Assembly: GCA_039989475.1 (NCBI GenBank)
Contig: JBDXHU010000011.1
Coordinates: forward strand, 157,203-221,202
DNA: 64,000 nucleotides
Direction: 5' to 3'
Source of the DNA: JBDXHU01 sp039989475
GTDB lineage: Bacteria; Pseudomonadota; Gammaproteobacteria; Pseudomonadales; Halieaceae
Positions 51,908-60,007 of the stretch are shown piece after piece (within the stretch, counting starts at the first letter, position 1; each line of letters begins with the position of its first letter). A program made the position numbers and the translations under genes. The notes below the pieces were generated by a model. It saw nothing but the letters and a program-made list of their open reading frames with translations. It was not told the origin of the DNA and ran no database searches.

Positions 51908-52423
51908 GTGAATCGAATCCATGCCTGCCTCTTGATCGTGCTGATGTCGCTGCTGAGCGCCTGTGGCTTTCATTTGCGCGGCAGCATCAACCTGCCACCG
52001 GCGTGGAACGATTTGCACCTGGCCAGCGCCAGCCCCAACAGTGAGCTGGCCCGGGCGTTTCGGGACAGGCTGGAAAACGCCGGTATTAGCTGGCGCGACC
52101 GGGCCGATGCCAACTACACGCTCGTCCTTGGTACCGAGCGCTTCGACCGGCGCAACCTGACCATCGGTGGCAATGCGCGCGCCTCCGAGTTCGAACTGAA
52201 GATGACAACCAGCCTGCAGGTAACTGATCGTGCCGGCAACGAGCTGATGCCCGAAACCGATGTGAGCAGCTACAAGATCATTACCAACGACCCGGAGAAT
52301 GTCTCCGGCAAGCTGGAAGAATCCCGCCTGTTGCGACGGGAAATGCGCGACGAACTGGTGCAGCAGCTGATGCGCAAACTGCGCTTCCTCGCCACCGGTG
52401 GTTCCGCCAGCGACAGCACCTGA
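51908..52423 (+). CDS. lptE: LPS-assembly lipoprotein LptE
   Basis: LptE plugs LptD in the outer membrane for lipopolysaccharide export. The signal with lipobox (LMSLLSAC) is followed by the family start GFHLRGSINLPPAW, and the protein is 171 residues. Start GTG 51908. The stop overlaps the holA start by one base. The leuS-lptE-holA order is conserved in gammaproteobacteria, supporting the call despite low overall sequence conservation of the family. Confidence 0.93.
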   Translation: MNRIHACLLIVLMSLLSACGFHLRGSINLPPAWNDLHLASASPNSELARAFRDRLENAGISWRDRADANYTLVLGTERFDRRNLTIGGNARASEFELKMTTSLQVTDRAGNELMPETDVSSYKIITNDPENVSGKLEESRLLRREMRDELVQQLMRKLRFLATGGSASDST

Positions 52424-53442
52424 TGCGGCTGCGGCCGGAACAACTGCAGGCCCAGCTGCAAAAGCAGCTACTCCCCGTATACCTGGTAACCGGCGACGAA
52501 CCGCTGCTGGTACAGGAAGCCTGCGACGCCATTCGCGCGCGTTGTCGCGAGGCCGGTTGCAGCGACCGCGAGGTAATACACGTCGATGGGCGTTTCAATT
52601 GGGACAATCTGCTCGCGTCATCGGCGGAAATGTCGCTGTTCGCCGACAGCAAGCTCATTGAGTTGAGAATTCCCAGCGGTAAACCCGGCGCCAATGGCAG
52701 TAAAGCCCTGCTCGCCTATCTCGAGCGCCCGGTGGCTGACGACATTCTGCTGATCGTGGCGGGCAAAATCGACAAGCAGTCGACTAAAAGCAAGTGGTTC
52801 AAGGCCCTGGACAAGGCCGGCGCCGTGGTCCAGGTGTGGCCGGTCGATGCCCGGGAGTTGCCACGCTGGATGCAACAACGGCTGCAGCAAGCGGGCCTGA
52901 AGATCGACAAGGAGGCCCTGCAGTTACTGTGTGAGCGGGTGGAGGGCAACTTGCTGGCCGCGGTGCAGGAAATCGAGAAGCTGCGACTGCTCTGCCCCGG
53001 GGATCACATCACCGTTGAAGCCGTCAGTGAATCAGTGGCCGACAACGCCCGTTACAACCTGTTTGCCCTGGTCGACCGGGCCCAGCAGGGAGACGCCGCC
53101 GGGGCGCTGAAAATGCTGCAGGGTTTGCGTGCCGAGGGTACGGAAACCACTGTCGTGTTATGGGCATTGAGCCGTGAAATCAGGCTGCTCTACCAATGCC
53201 AAACCGATATCAGCCGCGGCCAGTCACAGCAGCAGGCCCTGCGCGCCCAACGGGTCTGGGACAAACGCCTGCCTATTGTCGGCGCCGGACTGGCACGACA
53301 CCCGCTCAATGACCTGGCTGAACTGCTTCACCGGGCCAATCTTGCCGACCAGAGCATCAAGGGCCTGAACGCGGGCCAGCCCTGGGATCACCTCAGCGGC
53401 CTGGTGCTGGACCTGGCCCGGGGCGTACAGCCCGGCAGCTGA
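52423..53442 (+). CDS. holA: DNA polymerase III subunit delta
   Basis: HolA is the clamp-loader delta subunit that opens the beta clamp. Features: LPVYLVTGDEPLLVQEACDAIR at the N-terminus, SLFADSKLIELRIPSG, the central LLLIVAGKIDKQSTKSKWFKAL-like region, and C-terminal LLYQCQTDIS and VWDKRLPIVG. Length of 339 residues fits. It is the last core gene before the cassette array: decayed attC DNA begins about 75 bp after its stop. Confidence 0.93.
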   Translation: MRLRPEQLQAQLQKQLLPVYLVTGDEPLLVQEACDAIRARCREAGCSDREVIHVDGRFNWDNLLASSAEMSLFADSKLIELRIPSGKPGANGSKALLAYLERPVADDILLIVAGKIDKQSTKSKWFKALDKAGAVVQVWPVDARELPRWMQQRLQQAGLKIDKEALQLLCERVEGNLLAAVQEIEKLRLLCPGDHITVEAVSESVADNARYNLFALVDRAQQGDAAGALKMLQGLRAEGTETTVVLWALSREIRLLYQCQTDISRGQSQQQALRAQRVWDKRLPIVGAGLARHPLNDLAELLHRANLADQSIKGLNAGQPWDHLSGLVLDLARGVQPGS

Positions 53443-53517
53443 TGACTCAGTCGGCCTCACCCGGCTGGTGGCATACCGCCTCAAATGTTACTAACTGTCT
53501 ACTAAGGCGGGTTCACT

Positions 53518-53562
53518 TCACGCCGCCTTATGGCGTCCCATTTGCCTGACTTGTTGCGTTTG
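53518..53562 (-). repeat. Decayed attC at the distal end of the array
   Basis: Read on the - strand, AACAAGTCAGG...TGGGACG...GGCGGCGTGAAG follows the site at 63857-63914 closely but lacks a proper GTTRRRY end. It overlaps the 3' end of the YcxB-like gene, as a cassette attC would. Confidence 0.5.
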
Positions 53563-54061
53563 AGTACTGCTCAGAAACAAAGGCATAAAAACTATCGGGG
53601 TCCTCAAGCTTCGGTTCCGGGAATACATAGGCAAATGCCGTGTCCAGGAAAATCAGTATCATCCCCTGTTCACGCTCAATTTTTTTGACGATCGACCAGG
53701 CGTGATTCGCTCTATAGCCGTCACCCTCAGAGCTAATCCCTTGTTCACTAAATCTAAATATGTGACTCCCACAGAATGTACCTGAGTCAGAAGGCTCAAA
53801 TGCCTTCTTGAGCTTGAACATATTGAAGAAGAACAAAGCCGATAGAAGTATAAAAAACGCACCCATTGCAGTAACAGTGGGCCAGTGAAAACTGCTGTAT
53901 TGGTTGAATACAGACAAAAAGAAAATTGTGATAAGCATCCAGATGAGCATATTTACCCAGGGGCTACTCATCCAGCTCTTCAGGTTCTTGGGCAGCGTTT
54001 TCTCGGCATAGCCCTGAAATGACTTCCAGTCTTCCTTGTCCAGTGTAATTTGAATTTCCAT
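53528..54061 (-). CDS. YcxB-like membrane protein
   Basis: ATG 54061 with AGGTGAG upstream is preferred to the earlier start at 54112. 177 residues: an N-terminal soluble part (EIQITLDKEDWKSF), two hydrophobic segments (WVNMLIWMLITIFFLSVF and VTAMGAFFILLSALFFFNMF), and a C-terminal domain (FRFSEQGISSEGDGYRANHAWSIVKKIEREQGMILIFLD) that fits the YcxB family, of unknown function. The last codons lie in a decayed attC, so the gene is the distal cassette. Codon usage is more AT-rich than in holA. Confidence 0.72.
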   Translation of the reverse strand: MEIQITLDKEDWKSFQGYAEKTLPKNLKSWMSSPWVNMLIWMLITIFFLSVFNQYSSFHWPTVTAMGAFFILLSALFFFNMFKLKKAFEPSDSGTFCGSHIFRFSEQGISSEGDGYRANHAWSIVKKIEREQGMILIFLDTAFAYVFPEPKLEDPDSFYAFVSEQYSNATSQANGTP

Positions 54062-54148
54062 ACTCACCTGAAAATGTAAGGCTTCAGGTTGAGCCGGCGG
54101 TGTACCATCCACAACGACGACTTGTCATGTTTCAAGGCCACTGCTACA

Positions 54149-54177
54149 GTGTGTATATAACTTCTTTTTATACACAC
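54149..54177. promoter_or_regulatory. vapBC operator
   Basis: Perfect 9-bp inverted repeat GTGTGTATA / TATACACAC with 11-bp spacer, 11 bp upstream of vapB. VapB antitoxins bind such palindromes to repress their own promoter. Confidence 0.8.
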
Positions 54178-54187
54178 GTGGTGCGCC

Positions 54188-54382
54188 ATGAGGACAAACA
54201 TAGTTATTGACGACCAGCTAATGGCGGAAGCCCTAAAGGCTACTGGATTGAGCACAAAGAGGGAAGCTGTTGAAGAAGGCCTCAAACTCCTCGTAAGACG
54301 GAACAAGCAGCAAGATATTCGGAAATTGCGCGGTAAACTAAAATGGGAAGGAAACCTGGATGAGCTGAGAGGCTGTTCGTGA
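54188..54382 (+). CDS. vapB: VapB-family antitoxin
   Basis: 64 residues. The start (MRTNIVIDDQLMAEALKATG) is the ribbon-helix-helix type DNA-binding domain of the VapB/DUF2191 kind, and the C-terminus (KLRGKLKWEGNLDELR) is the toxin-neutralising tail. It overlaps vapC by GTGA and follows a perfect palindromic operator. It is on the opposite strand to the cassettes around it and carries its own promoter, as toxin-antitoxin cargo of integrons often does. Confidence 0.9.
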   Translation: MRTNIVIDDQLMAEALKATGLSTKREAVEEGLKLLVRRNKQQDIRKLRGKLKWEGNLDELRGCS

Positions 54383-54780
54383 TACTGGTCGATACCAGTG
54401 TATGGATCGATTACTTCAACGGTGTAGAGAATAATCACACCAACGCGCTGGACTCAGCACTTGAAGAGGGCACCGTAGCAATAGGTGACCTAATATTCTT
54501 AGAGATACTGCAGGGTTTCAAAAAAGACCGGGACTTTCTGAGCGCAAAGACCACGCTCGAAACCCTGGACCAGTTTGAGATGTTCGGGCACAGCATGGCC
54601 CTCAAAAGTGCAGAAAATTACCGCGCACTAAGGAAAAAGGGAGTGACGATAAGAAAAACTGCTGATGTAATCATTGCCACTTTTTGCATCGAAAATAAGA
54701 TCCCCTTGCTATTCAGCGACCGGGACTTCACTCCATTCGTTGAACATCTGGGGTTACGCGCGGTAGTCGAGGAAACATAA
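54379..54780 (+). CDS. vapC: VapC-family PIN-domain toxin
   Basis: A PIN-domain ribonuclease of 133 residues that would cleave RNA (VapC toxins usually target tRNA or rRNA). The acidic metal site is visible: Asp in LVDTSVWIDYF, Glu in FLEILQGF, Asp in RKTADVIIATFCI and Asp in LFSDRDF. Start GTG 54379 overlaps vapB. The pair is expected to stabilise the array against loss. Confidence 0.93.
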   Translation: MILVDTSVWIDYFNGVENNHTNALDSALEEGTVAIGDLIFLEILQGFKKDRDFLSAKTTLETLDQFEMFGHSMALKSAENYRALRKKGVTIRKTADVIIATFCIENKIPLLFSDRDFTPFVEHLGLRAVVEET

Positions 54781-54864
54781 GGCCAGCACAAACGGCGACT
54801 GATCGTGCACCTCTCTGGTGTCGGAATAATTCCGTCCACTAAAGTGGTAAAGATCACTTGTAAG

Positions 54865-55263
54865 TCATCGTTTCGCCAGGCTGTGAAGCACGTAGAATGT
54901 CACAAGCAAGTAAACCGCTGTAGCCACATGCTTTAAGATCACCTGCATGGGTGCCAACGCTTGATAAGCAAGAACAGCATCAGTGACCGGCATTGCCAGC
55001 CCAAAAATAGCGGCCCATTTCAATGTTCTGTAGTCTTTCAAATATAAGAGATAGCCAATAATCAAAGCTACAAACAAGGTTCGTGACGAATAGATTTTGA
55101 CCCAATCTGAGTCTCCAGCCACATGCAACTCAGTTCCTCTTAATAGCGCAAAGGCAGCTGGGTCAGCGAAAGCGTAAATTGCATAGATGCCTTGTAAGAT
55201 AGCCATCAAAGCGACTAACAAAAGACCTGTTATCTCAAGCTTGTTAAATTGTGGGCCCGTCAT
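54865..55263 (-). CDS. Small four-helix membrane protein (DUF4267-like)
   Basis: 132 residues, four predicted helices: ITGLLLVALMAILQGIYAIYAF, TLFVALIIGYLLYLKD, WAAIFGLAMPVTDAVLA and VATAVYLLVTFYVLHSL. The pattern with a YSSRTLFVALIIGY segment resembles DUF4267-type proteins, which are common integron cargo. AAGGA precedes ATG 55263. The attC at 55297 is upstream, and no clear attC follows the stop, where the vapBC segment begins. Function unknown. Confidence 0.7.
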   Translation of the reverse strand: MTGPQFNKLEITGLLLVALMAILQGIYAIYAFADPAAFALLRGTELHVAGDSDWVKIYSSRTLFVALIIGYLLYLKDYRTLKWAAIFGLAMPVTDAVLAYQALAPMQVILKHVATAVYLLVTFYVLHSLAKR

Positions 55264-55296
55264 TTTCTATCCTTGATGGCATTTTATTTAAATAAG

Positions 55297-55352
55297 GAAT
55301 AACGCCATGAGTGGGGGCGTCCCGGCGTAGCGGCAACCTTACCCTGTTATGT
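55297..55352 (-). repeat. attC site (56 bp)
   Basis: On the - strand ACATAAC ... GTTATTC flanks an imperfect palindrome (GGGACGCCCCCAC, GGCGTTATTC). It closes the cassette encoding the 151-residue membrane protein and overlaps its stop codon. Confidence 0.85.
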
Positions 55353-55802
55353 GCCATCGCCTGCCAACTGCGCCCAGCTATTGATTGTGCCAAGTAGGTA
55401 GAACAACCCGAACACACAACAAACTAGCGAGCTGGCAATCCAAAAAGTCACTGAATTTTGGGTAATGGCGGGATGGTTGCTAACAAATGGCAACACGAGG
55501 CCTGCGAAGCCACGAGCCAGGTAAATGAACGTTATGATAGAAAGAGCCAATCTCAGCAATGGGAGCCTCAAAATAACTCCAGCTCCTGAAAGAGCATAGA
55601 GCCCCCAAACAAATAATATTGCGGCGATTCCCAGTGTGATTAATGCTGGCTGGATACTGCCTTTCTCTGCCAAAGCAGCCATACCCTCCCCCGCGCCAAA
55701 AAATCGATACCAAGCAGGCCCACCAAAGACAACCGCCACATGGAGAAGAGAAGCAACAAAGCTTAGGACAGCAGCGCTTATGAGCTGATGGTTCCCACTC
55801 AT
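55347..55802 (-). CDS. Small membrane protein of a cassette
   Basis: 151 residues with four helices (LISAAVLSFVASLLHVAVVFGG, IQPALITLGIAAILFVWGLYAL, LRLALSIITFIYLARGFAGLVLPF and FWIASSLVCCVFGLFYLLGTI). Charged residues are rare. This type of short polytopic protein without known family is frequent in integron cassettes. Start ATG 55802 lies 19 bp after the attC of the upstream cassette. Function unknown. Confidence 0.72.
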   Translation of the reverse strand: MSGNHQLISAAVLSFVASLLHVAVVFGGPAWYRFFGAGEGMAALAEKGSIQPALITLGIAAILFVWGLYALSGAGVILRLPLLRLALSIITFIYLARGFAGLVLPFVSNHPAITQNSVTFWIASSLVCCVFGLFYLLGTINSWAQLAGDGT

Positions 55803-55820
55803 CTTAAATTCCAGTTCGGC

Positions 55821-55914
55821 ACATAACGTCGGTTTAAGATCACAGGCGGAACGAAGGTTTGCCTGTCCGGAGGAAACACGCAGTGCGGTAACGTACTAGA
55901 TACCCTTGTTATGC
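55821..55914 (-). repeat. attC site (94 bp)
   Basis: GCATAAC at the left and GTTATGT at the right (- strand reading) with an extended central hairpin (CCGGACAGGCAAAC...CGCCTGT). It closes the DUF1330 cassette. Confidence 0.85.
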
Positions 55915-55958
55915 GCTGTCTGTCTGGATTGAATATACGCTGCATAGCCTCATCGCCC

Positions 55959-56387
55959 TTATTTGCTAAATGGGGATCCTGCAAGATGCAGCATCGTATG
56001 GCTAGCAAGCGCAGCTTTCCTGTGTCTTGATGCGGATTGAAACTCAGGATCAGTAAGCATCTGCATGAATGCCCCTCGGGTGGGGAAGTACATGACAGCA
56101 GCTATATCCCAGGGCGGATCAGCAGGCCCAATCATCACTTGATCTATCAGAGTACTAAAAACAACCCGACCACCAAGTTCTACGATGCACTTACCTGCAA
56201 CTTCTCCATATCGGGCGTAGGCCTCCCTCCCCGTGATGTCCGCCTCCGGCGTTCCATATTCTGGGTCATCTGGTTGATACTGAGCCCGCTCATTGAAATG
56301 GAAAAGATTCAACGCGCCTACTGGCTCGTCAGCAGGCATTGATTGCAACTTAGCTATCTGTTCTTCTGTGGGCATCAGCACAGACAT
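55959..56387 (-). CDS. DUF1330 family protein
   Basis: The start is ATG 56387, with GGAGG just upstream of it, rather than the ATG four codons earlier. 142 residues of the dimeric alpha+beta barrel type: VGALNLFHFNERAQYQPD, GREAYARYGEVAGKCIVELGGRVVFS and AVMYFPTRGAFMQMLTDPEFQSASRHRKAAL match DUF1330. The biochemical function of this family is unknown. It is cytoplasmic with no partner gene in its cassette. Confidence 0.85.
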   Translation of the reverse strand: MSVLMPTEEQIAKLQSMPADEPVGALNLFHFNERAQYQPDDPEYGTPEADITGREAYARYGEVAGKCIVELGGRVVFSTLIDQVMIGPADPPWDIAAVMYFPTRGAFMQMLTDPEFQSASRHRKAALASHTMLHLAGSPFSK

Positions 56388-56454
56388 AAAAGCCTCCACG
56401 TTGTTTGTTCCTGGTTTGCCCCATGTTACTACCCTCTAGTTGATCCAATAATGG

Positions 56455-56529
56455 AGTCAACTAAATTGGTGTAGGGTCAGCTGAGGCAAGCGCAGCTTGC
56501 CGAAGTCCGGGTGCATGCGATTGTTATGA
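56455..56529 (-). repeat. Decayed attC site
   Basis: The right end is typical (TCATAAC-type on the - strand, 56523-56529), but the other end (GTTGACT, 56455-56461) and the complementary arm are poor. It follows the DCC-family cassette gene. Confidence 0.5.
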
Positions 56530-56534
56530 GGCAG

Positions 56535-56942
56535 TTAGAATTTATCATTTCCTTCAGAATCTAGATTATTAATTTTTGTTTTCCCCAGTATTTTTAGTAA
56601 TAGGTTTCTACAGAACCTTAACATGGGATACAGAATTGATGAGGCAGCTTTTGACTTGAAAATCCAATAGTTTATTCGATTGAATATCCCTGATCTGCTG
56701 CCAATGAGTGCCAGGGCATGAATGGCATCCGCACCGTAGTAAAGTTGCCCGCCCATCTTTAATACCATTCCTTGATCAATGTCGAGACCTTGAGATGTAA
56801 TTTCTTCTATGATTTCGCTGTTTCCTCGCGCATCTACTATGCGTAAGTCTCCAACACTTTCTCGAATATTGACCACCTGGCAGTAAGCGTTACAAGCAGG
56901 ACATTCTCGATCATAAACAAGCAGTATTTCTTCTCGTTTCAC
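56535..56942 (-). CDS. DCC-family (DUF393) thiol-disulfide oxidoreductase
   Basis: 135 residues from GTG 56942 with AGGAC upstream. The N-terminus LVYDRECPACNAYC carries the DxxCxxC redox motif of the DCC/DUF393 family, thioredoxin-fold oxidoreductases. A possible active-site partner region is GADAIHALALIG. The C-terminal part is basic and hydrophobic. It occupies its own cassette. Target protein unknown. Confidence 0.87.
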   Translation of the reverse strand: MKREEILLVYDRECPACNAYCQVVNIRESVGDLRIVDARGNSEIIEEITSQGLDIDQGMVLKMGGQLYYGADAIHALALIGSRSGIFNRINYWIFKSKAASSILYPMLRFCRNLLLKILGKTKINNLDSEGNDKF

Positions 56943-56957
56943 TCGGTTAGTCCTGCC

Positions 56958-57014
56958 TCATAACGCTTCAAGCAAGCACGCGTTTACGCGTCGCTTTGCC
57001 TTTTCTTGTTAGCT
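56958..57014 (-). repeat. attC site (57 bp)
   Basis: AGCTAAC ... GTTATGA on the - strand with central palindrome GACGCGTAAACGCGT. The BrnA-like antitoxin gene ends inside it. Confidence 0.87.
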
Positions 57015-57286
57015 GCGATATCTCGCAATGAGCCAGATACATACTTGTGGATTATGCTTGAAACCAGTGTTTGATAGGGAATGCCTTCTTCAGATGCCCT
57101 TGACTGAACCGCAATAAGGTCGCGATTTGATATGCGAATATTAATCCGTTTATCCTTCTTGAAAGTATTAGTGGCTGCTGCCTCCAGTTCTTTTCTTCGC
57201 GCTTCCGTCAGTGTGGATTCAAATTCTCCCGACTCCACAGAATCCAGGAGTTCTTTTTCCTCTTTAGAGAGCTTTACCTTACTCAT
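56984..57286 (-). CDS. brnA: BrnA-type antitoxin
   Basis: 100 residues, with an acidic, helical N-terminus (KEEKELLDSVESGEFES) and a ribbon-helix-helix-like core (KDKRINIRISNRDLIAVQSRASEEGIPYQTLVSSIIHKYVSG) that resembles BrnA/CopG antitoxins. It starts overlapping the brnT stop by ATGA. The final ten codons (about KKRQSDA) are in the attC, so the C-terminus differs from normal family members. It should bind and neutralise BrnT and repress the operon. Confidence 0.82.
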   Translation of the reverse strand: MSKVKLSKEEKELLDSVESGEFESTLTEARRKELEAAATNTFKKDKRINIRISNRDLIAVQSRASEEGIPYQTLVSSIIHKYVSGSLRDIAANKKRQSDA

Positions 57287-57561
57287 GAGCCACCTCTCAG
57301 ATATAACTTGGTGAATTTTCTACTAGGTATCACGGTCTTCAGAAATATCTCGTCTTCCGTTTCGACATACGGTACCAAGTGGACGTATTGATCTATCGCC
57401 ACAATAAATATTTTCTGGTGGGGATAGTCGGCTGCATTGGGATGGCAAATATCATCTAGAAGCCCCCCGTTCGCAATATGAAAGATGGCCTCTTCAAAAG
57501 ATCTGCCTCGCTCTTCAATAAGCTGCTGGTTTTTCTCGGAGTCCCAGTTAAAAACTTTCAT
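57283..57561 (-). CDS. brnT: BrnT-family ribonuclease toxin
   Basis: 92 residues with the family pattern FNWDSEKNQQLIEERGRSFEEAIFHI, HQKIFIVAIDQYVHLVPYV and TVIPSRKFTKLYLRGG, including basic active-site candidates typical of BrnT (RelE-like fold). BrnT toxins arrest growth by cleaving RNA and pair with BrnA. This cassette lies between attC 56958 and 57633, with the toxin first, as is usual for brnTA. Confidence 0.88.
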   Translation of the reverse strand: MKVFNWDSEKNQQLIEERGRSFEEAIFHIANGGLLDDICHPNAADYPHQKIFIVAIDQYVHLVPYVETEDEIFLKTVIPSRKFTKLYLRGGS

Positions 57562-57632
57562 AAAACGAAGGCTATCACAAATGTGTGCCTTTTGTCATCA
57601 GGGTGAGTGGCCCATCATACTAGGGTGCAGCC

Positions 57633-57692
57633 AGCTAACGCCTGCAACAACGGCCAGCTGAAGGCTGGTCCGGTTGCTTGTGCTGGTTATGG
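57633..57692 (-). repeat. attC site (60 bp)
   Basis: CCATAAC ... GTTAGCT on the - strand, with a perfect hairpin core CCAGCCTTCAGCTGG. It closes the 4.6-kb alkylsulfatase segment. Confidence 0.87.
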
Positions 57693-57754
57693 GTCACTGA
57701 TCATTATCACAAACTGATCGCGCCATGGCTGGCAACCTCGCCAAGCGGAACCCG

Positions 57755-58591
57755 TCACTTGGATTTAGGAAACATAAACTGAATCTGAAGTCTTACAGTC
57801 CAGTCACTCGTAGTTTCTATTGGCTCTTCCGGTTTTTCCAAATTATAGAAATATTGAAAATTTGCATTCATCGCCTGCGAACCAACACGAAATATCCGTC
57901 CTATTCCGCCACCGACTGGGATAGTCCACTTTTCTCCGCTTTCACCTTCCCAATTAGCGGTGACGATCGGTGATGAGGTTAGATACCAGCCTTTATCCAT
58001 GTTGTAGTTAACGAAAGGCTGCCACGTGAAAAAGTTTAGATCTTCATCACCATTAATATCCCAGACATTGCTAAAAAGGGACCCTATAACCCAACGGCCC
58101 GGCATGGTCAGCACAACAAAGGATGGCCCAATGCCCCATTCATCTGGCCCAAGCCGATCGTCAGTGTTAGTTGGAATCAATGCTGCAGGCCCGACACCCC
58201 AAATCCACGCCCCGGAATCCGCCGGCGAGAAAAATGCAGTAAATGTGGTATCGCCGAGACCTGTCTCTCTACCTTGACCTGGAATAAGCTCAGGCTGAGT
58301 GACCACAGGAACAATCGTGCGAGTAATGAGATTCCAGTCTTCATTTAGCTCAACAGGCCAAACCGGCTGGATGTTCGTAACGCTCTGGGTTTTGTCCTGT
58401 GGGCCATAATTAAAGTCCGTATTGGTCTGAAATGGCAAACTTATAAGACTCGCAATCGGGTTTTGGACGGCACGCGCTAGTTCTTCGGTTTCATTCTCAC
58501 CTGGATCGATTATGCCATCACCTTTTGCTGCATAAGACAGGTTGCATAGCAGTGGTACGCTGACAACAAAAGGAACTAAAAACCTGTTCAT
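57755..58591 (-). CDS. Outer-membrane beta-barrel protein of transporter type
   Basis: ATG 58591 (AGGAGAG upstream) opens a signal peptide (FLVPFVVSVPLLCNLSYA). 278 residues of alternating strands follow, with VQNPIASLISLPFQTNTDFNYGP, GLGDTTFTAFFSP and TVRLQIQFMFPKSK at the C-terminus, as in neuromedin-U-like/uncharacterised outer-membrane transporters. It is the last gene of the three-gene segment after the FadL-type channel. Ligand unknown. It may exchange sulfated surfactants or their products. Confidence 0.75.
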   Translation of the reverse strand: MNRFLVPFVVSVPLLCNLSYAAKGDGIIDPGENETEELARAVQNPIASLISLPFQTNTDFNYGPQDKTQSVTNIQPVWPVELNEDWNLITRTIVPVVTQPELIPGQGRETGLGDTTFTAFFSPADSGAWIWGVGPAALIPTNTDDRLGPDEWGIGPSFVVLTMPGRWVIGSLFSNVWDINGDEDLNFFTWQPFVNYNMDKGWYLTSSPIVTANWEGESGEKWTIPVGGGIGRIFRVGSQAMNANFQYFYNLEKPEEPIETTSDWTVRLQIQFMFPKSK

Positions 58592-58725
58592 GTTTCTCTC
58601 CTGCAAGATAGCCGCATAGATAAAATTGAAAAAATCCATTACTTATAAGCTGTTTAAGTAGCGCAACTTTCAAAATTATTAGTTTCGATTATCTAGCCTT
58701 TTCCTTAATTAACATAAATAGCAAA

Positions 58726-59934
58726 TCAGAATGTCCACATCGCGTAGCCGCCCAGGACGTGCATGGGCGAGTTGTAATCGCCGACTACGCGGCCAGTAAA
58801 GTTGGTCGCATCGAGTTTGTTATCGCCCAGATAGGCGTATGTGTAGGTGGCGCCCCAGTGGAAGCTTTCTGACACATCATTTTCAATTCCGACGGAAAGC
58901 CGCCACTGCTCATCCGTCGGAATATCGGGTGTGCGATCTTCGTCGTCCACGGCCGAACTGACATATGACACGCCGGTCATGAACAACCATTGTTCCGCAA
59001 ACCGGTAATGAGCACCGAAACCGAGGTTCCAGGTATCATCCCAGTTACGTGGAATATCAATTTCTTCGATGGGGATGCTGGTTTTGATGTTGATGACAGT
59101 CCGATCGAACGCACTCCAATCGGTCCAGCCAAGATCGGCCATCAGTGCCCACTGTTCATTCAATTCATGGTAAGCGCTGAACATCAAACTTTGTGGAAGC
59201 GTCAGGTTGATCGTAGTCTTCAGGTTTGCAATGGTTTGCAAATCTCCACCGAGATCGTGGTCCATCTCGGTACGGTAGCGCAGACCAAAACGGGTGCTCT
59301 CAGACAACTCAGCCAGCAGTCCAAGCGTCGCGCCGACCTCCCAGTTATCGCCGTCGATTGATGCCCCCACCTCTAACGACCCAACGGGCACAATCAGGTC
59401 CTGCTCCAGATCCGCATATTGAATATCGAGGCCTATTCCCACTGACAACCAGTCGTTGACTGCAATGCCCAGCGAAGTGTCAATATTGATCGTGAGCAGA
59501 TCGAGTTCTGTCACAAAAGAGCGGCCGACCCAGTCGGAACCGTAATCCAGCGGTAAACCGTAGGGTGACGTAATGCTTGCCCCGAACGTCAACCGTTCAT
59601 TTATCGGCATGGCAAGATAAAGCGACCCCGCGAGATGTGTGTCACCGCCGTTGCCGCCGTCCGAACCCGTCGTTGTTGTCTGCGGATCCGGATCGAACTC
59701 CGAGGTCAGGTCGAGGATCTGTGTACCGACGAGGAACTGACTTTCATCAAGTCGGGTCAGGCCGGCCGGGTTCAGCCAGGCCGTAGAAGCATCGCGGGCT
59801 ATCGCAGCCTGCCCGGCCTGGGATGTGCCGGAGATGGGGCCGCCCTGCTCCGGCAGCGTGAGACCGCCGGCCTGGGCAAAGGCGCTGGAACTCCAGAGGA
59901 GTGCGACGGCACTGGCAACGACAACATGAAGCAT
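58726..59934 (-). CDS. FadL/OmpP1-type outer-membrane channel
   Basis: About 402 residues from ATG 59934, where a signal peptide begins (HVVVASAVALLWSSSAFAQ). The frame also runs from 60015, overlapping the alkylsulfatase. The N-terminal hatch-like segment GLTLPEQGGPISGTSQAGQAAIARDASTAWLNPAGLTRL is characteristic of FadL/OmpP1 long-chain lipid channels. The barrel ends in an aromatic residue (LGGYAMWTF). FadL proteins import hydrophobic compounds, so beside an alkylsulfatase it probably takes up alkyl sulfates or the fatty alcohols they yield. Confidence 0.88.
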   Translation of the reverse strand: MLHVVVASAVALLWSSSAFAQAGGLTLPEQGGPISGTSQAGQAAIARDASTAWLNPAGLTRLDESQFLVGTQILDLTSEFDPDPQTTTTGSDGGNGGDTHLAGSLYLAMPINERLTFGASITSPYGLPLDYGSDWVGRSFVTELDLLTINIDTSLGIAVNDWLSVGIGLDIQYADLEQDLIVPVGSLEVGASIDGDNWEVGATLGLLAELSESTRFGLRYRTEMDHDLGGDLQTIANLKTTINLTLPQSLMFSAYHELNEQWALMADLGWTDWSAFDRTVINIKTSIPIEEIDIPRNWDDTWNLGFGAHYRFAEQWLFMTGVSYVSSAVDDEDRTPDIPTDEQWRLSVGIENDVSESFHWGATYTYAYLGDNKLDATNFTGRVVGDYNSPMHVLGGYAMWTF

Positions 59935-60007
59935 AGCGAAACAAACGGTGTGAAATTCCGTTAGTGTTCTGTTAATAATGCGAATAGCCAACTTTACAAA
60001 GAAGCCA

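Noticed and set aside
54781..54864. attC after the DUF4267-like gene
   Set aside because: No GTTRRRY/RYYYAAC pair or complementary arms could be found in these 84 bp.
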